Shown here piece after piece: positions 52,519 to 59,772 of a stretch of 64,000 bases of DNA. The DNA is taken from the NCBI GenBank assembly GCA_963666465.1, contig OY762824.1, positions 5,332,001 to 5,396,000 on the forward strand, written 5' to 3'. The notes below the pieces were generated by a model. That model did no database searches and was not told where the DNA came from. It saw only the letters and a program-made list of their open reading frames with translations. Each line of letters starts with the position of its first letter. Positions within the stretch are counted from its first letter, which is position 1. The position numbers and the translations under genes are program-made. Origin of the DNA: VXYL01 sp963666465 (lineage in GTDB: Bacteria > Pseudomonadota > Gammaproteobacteria > Pseudomonadales > Azotimanducaceae).

Positions 52519-53400
52519 ATGCCGGGCAGGCTTTTCGGCCTCCTCCCGTTGGCATGGCTCGCCGTGTTTCTCGGCCTGCCGCTGCTCCTCGTGCTCAAGA
52601 TATCCGTTGCGGAGAGCGCGATCGCCCAACCGCCCTACGGGTCCGTCCTGCGCTGGAGCGCGACCGACGGCGTCGTCGTGCTGGCGACCCTCGACAGCTA
52701 CCGCCTGCTGGTTCTCGACCCCCTCTACCTGGCCGCGTACCTGTCCTCGGTCAAGACCGCCCTGGTCGCGACCGTCTGCTGCGCCGTCATCGGCCTGCCG
52801 ATCGCCCTGGCGGTCGCGCGGGCCCGCGGAGCCGCGCGCGTGCTGCTGCTGGCGTTGGTCATGCTGCCGTTCCTGACATCGTTCCTGATCCGCACGTACG
52901 CCTGGAAGCTCCTGCTGCAGGGAAGCGGGCCGCTGAACGCCGCCCTTGTCGCCCTCGGCATCGTGGAGCGGCCGGTCGCGATCCTGTACACGGACTTCGC
53001 CGTCTACGTCGGCATCGTCTATGCATACCTCCCTCTCATGGTTCTTCCCTTGTACGCCGTCCTTTCCCGACTTGATCCGGCACTGCTGGAGGCGGCCGCA
53101 GACCTCGGCTGCCCGCCGTGGCGCGCATTCGCCACGGTCACCTTGCCGCTGTCCGCACCCGGGCTCGCGGCCGGCGCGATGCTGGTCGGCATCCCCGCCA
53201 TCGGCGAGTTCGTCATCCCCGAGATGCTCGGCGGTCCCGACAGCCTGATGATCGGCCGCGTGCTCTGGACCGAGTTCTTCGCCAACAGGGACTGGCCGGC
53301 GGCCTGTGCGGTGGCCGCGGCCATGCTCGCGCTGTGCGCCTGGCCGGTTTCCCTCGTACAGCGCTACGCCAGGAGAGCGGGCGTTGGCCAGTCGGCGTAG
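52519..53400 (+). CDS. potH: Polyamine ABC transporter permease (PotH-like)
   Basis: This 293-residue membrane protein starts MPGRLFGLLPLAWLAVFLGL, with six predicted helices, such as VCCAVIGLPIALAVARARGA and VLLLALVMLPFLTSFLIRTY, where LPFLTSFLIRTYAW is typical of PotB/PotH. The EAA-loop is LEAAADLGCPPWRAFATVTL, which contacts the ATPase. The gene follows potG by six bases. It forms the channel with the next permease. Confidence 0.92.
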   Translation: MPGRLFGLLPLAWLAVFLGLPLLLVLKISVAESAIAQPPYGSVLRWSATDGVVVLATLDSYRLLVLDPLYLAAYLSSVKTALVATVCCAVIGLPIALAVARARGAARVLLLALVMLPFLTSFLIRTYAWKLLLQGSGPLNAALVALGIVERPVAILYTDFAVYVGIVYAYLPLMVLPLYAVLSRLDPALLEAAADLGCPPWRAFATVTLPLSAPGLAAGAMLVGIPAIGEFVIPEMLGGPDSLMIGRVLWTEFFANRDWPAACAVAAAMLALCAWPVSLVQRYARRAGVGQSA

Positions 53401-53477
53401 CCGCGGTTCGGTCTGTGGGACCGCCGGGGTCCGCAGCCGGACTGCATCTCTCCGGCCGCGGGGTCTGGTGCCTCCCG

Positions 53478-54308
53478 ATGGCGCGTAGGCCGGCCGGACG
53501 TTTCGTCGTCGTCGTCGCGACGCTCGGCTACATTTTCCTGTACCTGCCCGTGACGGTCCTCGTCGCCTACTCCTTCAACGACGGCGACCGCGTCATGGTC
53601 TGGAAGGGCTTCTCGGTCCGATGGTACGCCTCGGTGCTGCGCGACGAGCAGATCCTCGCCGCGCTGAAGCTCTCCGTGGGCATCGCGCTGGCCAACGCGA
53701 CCGTCGCCACCGGCCTCGCCTGCCTCGCCGGCTACGCCGTCGTCCGACTACCCTTCTTCCGCGGACGCGGACTGCTCGGCGCGCTCCTCGCCGCGCCGCT
53801 GGTGCTGCCCGAAGTGGTGCTAGGCCTCGGCCTGCTGCTGTTGTTCGTGACGCTCGAACGGACCGTCGGCTGGCCCGCGGGGCGCGGCGCGACCACCATC
53901 GCCATCGCGCAGGTCACGTTCTCCGTCGCCTACGTCACGCTCGTCGTGCAGGCGTGGCTGGCCAGGCTCGATCCGTCGCTCGAGGAAGCCGCGCTTGACC
54001 TCGGCGCGTCGCCGGGGCGCGCTTTCGCGACCGTGGTCCTGCCCCTGATGGCGCCGGCCCTCGGCGCCGGCTGGCTGCTCGCGTTCGTCCTGTCGCTCGA
54101 CGATCTCGTCGTCGCGAGCTTCGTGACCGGGCCGGGGGCGTCAACGCTGCCGATCGTGATCTTCTCCAAGGTACGTCTCGGGCTGTCGCCGGAGATCAAC
54201 GCGCTGGCCAGCCTGCTCGTCGTCGGCGTCGCCGGCATCGTCGCTCTCGCGGTCGCGGTCCGGCTGTGGGCCCGGGCTGGCGCCCGGCGAGCTACGTCCC
54301 GGCCTTGA
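53478..54308 (+). CDS. potI: Polyamine ABC transporter permease (PotI-like)
   Basis: The start is ATG 53478 (MARRPAGRFVVVVATLGYIF), a 276-residue permease. LYLPVTVLVAYSFNDGDRVM resembles PotC/PotI, LAAPLVLPEVVLGLGLLLLF is a core helix, and the EAA loop is LEEAALDLGASPGRAFATVV. FVLSLDDLVVASFVTGPGAS is the conserved region near the end. It ends 17 bases inside the convergent binding-protein gene. Confidence 0.92.
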   Translation: MARRPAGRFVVVVATLGYIFLYLPVTVLVAYSFNDGDRVMVWKGFSVRWYASVLRDEQILAALKLSVGIALANATVATGLACLAGYAVVRLPFFRGRGLLGALLAAPLVLPEVVLGLGLLLLFVTLERTVGWPAGRGATTIAIAQVTFSVAYVTLVVQAWLARLDPSLEEAALDLGASPGRAFATVVLPLMAPALGAGWLLAFVLSLDDLVVASFVTGPGASTLPIVIFSKVRLGLSPEINALASLLVVGVAGIVALAVAVRLWARAGARRATSRP

Positions 54309-55455
54309 GCTTGAGTCGCGCCCAGAGCCGGTTCCGGGCACGGGTCACTTCGGGAGGTCTCGCCCGGGTCACGAACATCGCGTCGAAACGCGCACGGGGC
54401 AGATAGATCGCCGGGTCGTCTCGGATCTCTGGATCGACCAGCGGCAACGCGGCAACGTTGGGCACGGCGTACCAGGTGAAGTTGGAGATCGCCGCGGCGA
54501 CCTCCGGTTCGAGCAGGTGGTTGATCAGCCGATAGGCGTTCTCGGGATTCGGCGCGTCGGCCGGCACGGCCATCAGGTCGAACCAGAGATTCGTGCCCTC
54601 GCGCGGCACGACGTAGACGATTTCCGAGCCGTCGTCGGCGGCGTCGATCGCCTGGTAGATGTCGCCCGACCAGCCCATCGCCACGCAGATCTCACCGTTC
54701 GCCAGGTCGTCGATGTACTGCGACGAGTGGAAGTAGCGCACGTACGGACGGATCGGCCGGAGCGCCCCCAAGGCGCGGCGCAAGTGGGCGAGATCGTTGG
54801 AGTCGGGATCGAATCCGAGGTAGTTCAGCAGGATGTCGTGCAGTTCATCGGGCGCGTCGAGAACGGTCAGTCCGCAATCCGCGAGCGCCCGTGCGTGGTC
54901 CGGGTCGAAGAGCAACGCCCAGGAGTCCAGGTCGACGTCGGGCAGGCGGGCGCGAACCAGGCCGACGTTCACGCCAATCCCCGTCGTGCCCCACGCGTAG
55001 GGCACCGCGTAGGCGTTCTCCGGATCCATCGCGGCCACAACGGCCAGCGTGCGCGGGTCGAGGTTGTCGAGGTTCGGGATCATCTCCTTGTCGAGCGGTC
55101 GGAACAGTCCGGCTCCGTTTTGCACCTCGAAGTACCCGTTCGACGGGACGACCAGGTCGTAGCCGCTATTGCCGGCCAGCAGCTTGCTTTCGAGAACGTC
55201 GTTGGAGTCGTAGACGTCGTAGTTGACCTCGATCCCGGTTTCGCGCGTGAAGGCCGGCAGCGCATCGTCGTCGATGTAGTCCGACCAGTTGTAGAAGTTG
55301 ACGACCTGGGGTTGCGCCTGGCGTTCCCCCGTTCCGCACGCACCCAGCAGGCAGCCGGCAACCACCGCGAACGCGAACAACGGCTTCCTCCGCGGTCCCG
55401 TCAAGGCGCGCGAACGGGCCGCCGTGCTTCGCGTGTTCAGTAGCCCGTCGACCAA
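54292..55455 (-). CDS. potF: Polyamine-binding periplasmic lipoprotein (PotF/PotD-like)
   Basis: A 387-residue (maximum) binding protein on the opposite strand to its permeases. VVNFYNWSDYIDDDALPAFT and EVNYDVYDSNDVLESKLLAG, then YDLVVPSNGYFEVQNGAGLF, match PotF/PotD closely, and YAVPYAWGTTGIGVNVGLVR carries the polyamine-pocket Trp. The signal peptide FAFAVVAGCLLGAC ends in a lipobox. Start choice is open: TTG 55455 overlaps the receptor stop by 19 bases, and TTG 55404 lies nearer the signal. Being directly behind the receptor gene, it may be translated with it. Confidence 0.9.
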   Translation of the reverse strand: MVDGLLNTRSTAARSRALTGPRRKPLFAFAVVAGCLLGACGTGERQAQPQVVNFYNWSDYIDDDALPAFTRETGIEVNYDVYDSNDVLESKLLAGNSGYDLVVPSNGYFEVQNGAGLFRPLDKEMIPNLDNLDPRTLAVVAAMDPENAYAVPYAWGTTGIGVNVGLVRARLPDVDLDSWALLFDPDHARALADCGLTVLDAPDELHDILLNYLGFDPDSNDLAHLRRALGALRPIRPYVRYFHSSQYIDDLANGEICVAMGWSGDIYQAIDAADDGSEIVYVVPREGTNLWFDLMAVPADAPNPENAYRLINHLLEPEVAAAISNFTWYAVPNVAALPLVDPEIRDDPAIYLPRARFDAMFVTRARPPEVTRARNRLWARLKLKAGT

Positions 55456-57830
55456 CGCATCGCGAGGCCCAGGGTGCGCGGCCTGTTCGGCCCCAGCCTG
55501 GTTCCCGGGATGATGCCGTCGTCCTCGATGACGGCCGCGAAGTGCCGGTCGTCCGTCACGTTCTCCATGTAGCCCATGACCTCCCAGCCCGAATCGGACC
55601 GGTAGCCGGCCTGCAGGTTCGACTGCACCCAGCCGTCGAGCCGGAATCTGTCATCGAGGGACGGCCCTCCGAACACCTCGCTTTGCCCGAACACCTCCAG
55701 ATGCGCAACCCAGTGCCCGCCGCCGACGGGAAGCTCGGCCCCGAGCACGCCGCCGTAGGACCAGGCGGGCATGCGGCCCAGGCCGTTGCCTTCGCACGAA
55801 GCGTCCCCGCAGAATGCGTGCATCTGCCGCCCTTCCATGTCGGTGTAGCCCAGCGCCACACGCAAGTCCAGAAACCGGCCGAGGAACGCCTCCAACTCCC
55901 ACTCCACGCCCCTGCCGTCCATGATCCCCACGTTGTCGACGACGAAGCTCCCGGCCGGCCCCGGCACGGTCACCTGCAGGTCCTCGAAAGTGTACGAGTA
56001 CACGTTCAGCCTCGTCTGCGCGCGGCCATTCGCGAACCTCGCCGTAAAGCCGGCTTCGTAGGAAAGCGACTCCTCGGGGCCGAAGGGGTCGGGTGCCGCC
56101 TCGCCCTGGCCGACCCCGACCGTGGGCCAGGGCGGCGGCGGCGACAGCGCGAAGCTGCCGAACCCGCCCGCCTTGTAGCCGCGGGTCGCGCTCGCGAACC
56201 AGGTCCACTCCTCGTTCGGACGGAACCGCACGAACGCGCGCGGCGCGGTCTCGCTCCATGTCCGTTCGTCCCGCAGGAAACCCGTGGACGTGAAACCGAG
56301 GGTGAGATAGGGCCCGAGGTCGCTGTCGACATCGGGTGCCCAGTTGGCGAACTCCTTCGTGTCGGCCGTGTGGCGCACGCCCACGCCCACGTCCAGCGTC
56401 TCCGACAGCGCGAGATTGAGGTCAACATACGCCGCCCACCCGCTGTAGCGCCCAGAGACCTCGTTCGGCTCGACCAAGCCTTCGGGATTGGGCGCGAACT
56501 CGTAGCCGAGGTAGGCGTAGTAGTCCTGGCAGGTCGCGTAGCCATAGTAGTTGTAGTAGGCGCACAGCACGTCCTCGTCCGAGAACGTCGTGAATGCCGC
56601 GTGGATGTCCTCCCGGTACAAGGACACGCCCGCATACCACGACAGCGGTCCCTCGCCGGCTTCGTCGGAGACCAAGCGCAGTTCCTGCTCCGCGTAGTCG
56701 CCCGCCTGGTCCTGGTGGTAATGATTCACGCGCAGGGGCGAGCCGTCGTAGTCCTCGGCGTAGAAGTACTTGTGGTCCCGATAGCCGGTCAGCGACGTGA
56801 ACGTCGCCCAGCCGAGGTCGCGCTCGATCTCAAGGCCGACGCTCAGCACCTCAAGGTCGTCCGCCTCGCCGTCCCGGAGGTCCCCCCCGGAGTCGTAAGG
56901 CCCCCCCGGCACGTCCACGTCGAAGAGCTCGTTGAGCGTCTCCCACGTGCCTCCGCGCTCAATCGCCCGATAGACCGTGCCCGACCGCTGTCGATCCTCG
57001 TATTCGACCATCAGGTTGATGTCGCTCACGTCCGTCCGGTTGCGCAGGGAGACGCGCACCGCCTCCGCGTCGCGCGAGACCAGGTCCCCCCGCGCGGGGG
57101 CGAACCCGTCCGTCGCGTATCCGTCGTCGCGGGCCACGTACGCTGCGATCCGGGCCGCCCCGGTCTCGCCCATCGGCGCATTCCACACGCCGTCGAATTC
57201 CGCGTGCCCGTACTGGCCGACTTCCGCGCCCACGGCGAAAACGGTCCTTCCGATCTCCGGGTGCCGCGTGATCGTGTTGATCGCCCCGGCGATGGAGTTC
57301 CGCCCGAAGAGAAATCCCTGGGGCCCGCGCGCGATCTCGACGCGGTCGATGTCGTATTGGCTCGTCACGACGGGCCCGTTGCGGCCCTGGTAGAGGCCGT
57401 TCTTGAAGACGCTGATCGACGGATCACCGCCAACGCCGAAGTCGAACGTGTATATGCCCCTACACTGCAGCAAGTCGATGAAGCTGTCCGTCGAGCTTCC
57501 GACCAGTCCGGGCGTGAAGCGGCTCAGTTCCTCGAAATTCGCCAGATTGGCATCGTCCAGAAACTCGCCGGCGAAGGCCGAGATGCCAAGCGGCACGTCG
57601 CCCAGCGGCTCGGGACGGCGTTGAGCCGTAACGATGGACTCCTCGATGAATGTCTCCAGAGTCGCCCCCCCCCCCCGTGGTCCCTCCCCCGCGGTCCCGC
57701 TCGACGCGAGGGCGACTGCACTTGCCAACGCGGTTCTGCGGAAGGTCCTCGAACCGGCCCGCTGCCGGAATGTCGATGCATCACTTTTACAAACTTCCAA
57801 CGCTCCGCTCCCGCTGTCACTTGCGATCAT
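55437..57830 (-). CDS. TonB-dependent outer-membrane receptor with homopolymer tract
   Basis: From ATG 57830 this is 797 residues: a signal region (RRTALASAVALASSGTAG), a TonB-box-like ETFIEESIVTAQRRPEPL, the plug domain with DRVEIARGPQGFLFGRNSIA and GAINTITRHP, and a beta-barrel ending NRPRTLGLAMRWSTGY. LQCRGIYTFDFGVGGDPSIS is typical of FecA/CirA-type receptors in marine bacteria. Its position beside the polyamine-type ABC genes suggests a shared substrate, which is inference. A run of 12 C (57665-57676; G12 in the coding strand) around codon 52-55 could switch the reading frame. Confidence 0.9.
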   Translation of the reverse strand: MIASDSGSGALEVCKSDASTFRQRAGSRTFRRTALASAVALASSGTAGEGPRGGGATLETFIEESIVTAQRRPEPLGDVPLGISAFAGEFLDDANLANFEELSRFTPGLVGSSTDSFIDLLQCRGIYTFDFGVGGDPSISVFKNGLYQGRNGPVVTSQYDIDRVEIARGPQGFLFGRNSIAGAINTITRHPEIGRTVFAVGAEVGQYGHAEFDGVWNAPMGETGAARIAAYVARDDGYATDGFAPARGDLVSRDAEAVRVSLRNRTDVSDINLMVEYEDRQRSGTVYRAIERGGTWETLNELFDVDVPGGPYDSGGDLRDGEADDLEVLSVGLEIERDLGWATFTSLTGYRDHKYFYAEDYDGSPLRVNHYHQDQAGDYAEQELRLVSDEAGEGPLSWYAGVSLYREDIHAAFTTFSDEDVLCAYYNYYGYATCQDYYAYLGYEFAPNPEGLVEPNEVSGRYSGWAAYVDLNLALSETLDVGVGVRHTADTKEFANWAPDVDSDLGPYLTLGFTSTGFLRDERTWSETAPRAFVRFRPNEEWTWFASATRGYKAGGFGSFALSPPPPWPTVGVGQGEAAPDPFGPEESLSYEAGFTARFANGRAQTRLNVYSYTFEDLQVTVPGPAGSFVVDNVGIMDGRGVEWELEAFLGRFLDLRVALGYTDMEGRQMHAFCGDASCEGNGLGRMPAWSYGGVLGAELPVGGGHWVAHLEVFGQSEVFGGPSLDDRFRLDGWVQSNLQAGYRSDSGWEVMGYMENVTDDRHFAAVIEDDGIIPGTRLGPNRPRTLGLAMRWSTGY
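57665..57676 (-). repeat. C12/G12 homopolymer inside the receptor gene
   Basis: Twelve consecutive C on the plus strand, read as Gly codons (PRGGGATLE) in the receptor. Slippage by one base would cut the protein after about 60 residues. Nearby C5-C7 runs exist, but none as long. Confidence 0.9.
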
Positions 57831-57850
57831 AGCGTACCAGCGGTCGAGTG

Positions 57851-57886
57851 AAGCGTCGCCGAAAGGCAACGGTTCTTGTGGCGCCA
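57851..57886 (-). repeat. REP-like dispersed repeat, partial copy 3
   Basis: Minus strand TGGCGCCACAAGAACCGTTG followed by CCTTTCGGCGACGCTT keeps the hairpin half of the repeat seen at 18713 and 31088. It lies 20 bp upstream of the receptor start, so it overlaps the probable promoter or leader. Confidence 0.8.
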
Positions 57887-57963
57887 GGGCGAGTGATTGC
57901 ACGCTTTGGCGCCAGCGGCGCCGACGACGATGGAGGTGCGGCGCCGGCATGACTCAGGCCTGA

Positions 57964-59772
57964 TCACTCGGGGCTGTTGCCCTTTGCGAGGGTGTAGTTT
58001 CGGTTGAGCGGCAGGCTGCGCCAGGTTTCGGTGGTGTTGTCGGGCCAGCGAACGGTGGCTTGCTCGGCGACGGTGGCGGCGCCGAGGCCGAAGGTCAGGG
58101 TGGGTTCCACGGCGCTCAGGTAGCTGCGGGCCGGCATGACCGTGCGCGCTTGCTGGCGGCCGGCGGCGGTGAGGGTGACCGTTGCGCCGAGAGCCTGCAC
58201 GTTGGGGGGCGGGGCCTTGAGCGCTATGCGGATCCAGGCGTTGCCGGTGGCTTGGTCGTTGCGGAGCAGGGTTGCCTTGCCGCCCGCTTGGGTCAGGGCG
58301 AGGTCGAGGTCGCCGTCGGCGTCGATGTCGGCGTAGGCGAGGCCGCGGCCGATGCGGGGGGTGGTGAGGGCGCCGATGTCCTCGAGGGCGATGAAGCGGC
58401 GTGGGCAATCGGTGCCGCAGTTCCAGAACAGCTGCGCCGGCTGGGGATAGTGCTGGCTGGCCTGCACCCGGTTGATCTCCGGTTCCACATGGCCGTTGGC
58501 AGCGACGAGGTCGGTGCGGCCGTCGAGGTCCGCGTCGAGGAAAAGGAGGCCGAAGGTGAGGGCCCGGCGGCTGGCCGGGCCGACTCCGGCGACGATGGCG
58601 TCGTCGCTGAAGATGCCTTCGCCTGGCCGCAGGACATAGAACGACGACATCTCGTTGGCGAAGTTGCCGATGGCGAGCGTGAGTCCGTCCTCCCGTTGCG
58701 CGGCGTCGATTCCCATTGCGCCGGTGGCGAGACCGGCGGCGTCGAAGGCCGCGCCGAGCTCGATGCCGGCCTCGCGAAAGCCGCTGCCTTGCTGGTTCAC
58801 GAAGAGGAAGTTGCGGGTGGTGTCGTTGGCGACGGCGAGGTCCAGCCAGCCGTCGGCATTGACGTCGAGCGGACGCACGGCCAGCGCCTTGCCCACCGGG
58901 GCGCCGGTGGCGGGATTGGCCACCGCAATGCCGGCCGCGGCGGAAATCTCGGTGAATGTCTCGCCGTCGTTGCGATAGAGCCAGGAGTGGGCGCCGGGGA
59001 AGTCCGTGGGAGGCCCGTAGGCGCGGCCGATGCCGGTGAGGCGGAAGTCCACTTCCCGGTCCACTTCCGGCGACCAGCCGACGTAGTTGCAGACGAAGAG
59101 ATCAAGGTCTCCGTCGCGGTCGAAGTCGAGGAAGGCGGCGCTGGCGCTCCATGTCTCGCCGTCGCTCGCGACACCGGATTCCTCGGTCACGTCCTCGAAT
59201 CGCGCGCCGCCGATGTTGCGATACAGACGGTTGTCGCCCACGCCGGTGATGAAGGCGTCGACGAAGCCGTCGCCGTCGTAGTCGCCGGTGGCCACGCCCA
59301 TGCCGTAGAGCGTGATGTCCATGCCGGTTGCCACGGTCACGTCGGCGAAGGCGCCGTCACCCAGGTTGCGATACAGGCGCGATGTTGCGGGGCGCTCCGT
59401 GGCCGGCTGCCAGGGCCAGTCCGTGGAGTTCACGAACAGGAGGTCGGGGGCGCCGTCGTTGTCGTAGTCGAAGAAGGCCACGCCGCCGCCCATGGTCTCC
59501 GGCAGCAGGCGTTCGCCGTAGGCGCCGGTGCGGTGCAGGAAGTCGATGCCTGCTTCGGCGGTGATGTCGGTGAACGGCATGGAGGGCACTGCCACCGCGG
59601 GCGTCGCCGGCAGTTGCGGCCCTGCCTGCACCGCTTCGGTGGAAGCCGGGGCGTCTTCGTCGCCGCGAAGGAGGAGGAACGCGGCCACGGCAACGAGCGC
59701 CAGGCCCGCTGCGATCCAGAGCGAAAGCCTGAGGCCCCGTCGAATGCGCGCCTCGCCGGCGGCGTCGCTCAC
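57964..59772 (-). CDS. CRTAC1-type FG-GAP/VCBS and ASPIC-UnbV protein
   Basis: The GTG start at 59772 overlaps the stop of the cytochrome gene (GTGA), giving 602 residues. One membrane anchor is near the N-terminus (LWIAAGLALVAVAAFLLLRG). Next are FG-GAP repeats with calcium-binding DxDxDG loops (FFDYDNDGAPDLLFVNSTDW, ATGDYDGDGFVDAFITGVGD, FLDFDRDGDLDLFVCNYVGW, YADIDADGDLDLALTQAGGK). The C-terminal ASPIC/UnbV domain has WIRIALKAPPPNVQALGATV and ATVRWPDNTTETWRSLPLN. Family members are secreted or surface proteins of unclear function. It belongs with the cytochrome gene upstream. Confidence 0.92.
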   Translation of the reverse strand: MSDAAGEARIRRGLRLSLWIAAGLALVAVAAFLLLRGDEDAPASTEAVQAGPQLPATPAVAVPSMPFTDITAEAGIDFLHRTGAYGERLLPETMGGGVAFFDYDNDGAPDLLFVNSTDWPWQPATERPATSRLYRNLGDGAFADVTVATGMDITLYGMGVATGDYDGDGFVDAFITGVGDNRLYRNIGGARFEDVTEESGVASDGETWSASAAFLDFDRDGDLDLFVCNYVGWSPEVDREVDFRLTGIGRAYGPPTDFPGAHSWLYRNDGETFTEISAAAGIAVANPATGAPVGKALAVRPLDVNADGWLDLAVANDTTRNFLFVNQQGSGFREAGIELGAAFDAAGLATGAMGIDAAQREDGLTLAIGNFANEMSSFYVLRPGEGIFSDDAIVAGVGPASRRALTFGLLFLDADLDGRTDLVAANGHVEPEINRVQASQHYPQPAQLFWNCGTDCPRRFIALEDIGALTTPRIGRGLAYADIDADGDLDLALTQAGGKATLLRNDQATGNAWIRIALKAPPPNVQALGATVTLTAAGRQQARTVMPARSYLSAVEPTLTFGLGAATVAEQATVRWPDNTTETWRSLPLNRNYTLAKGNSPE

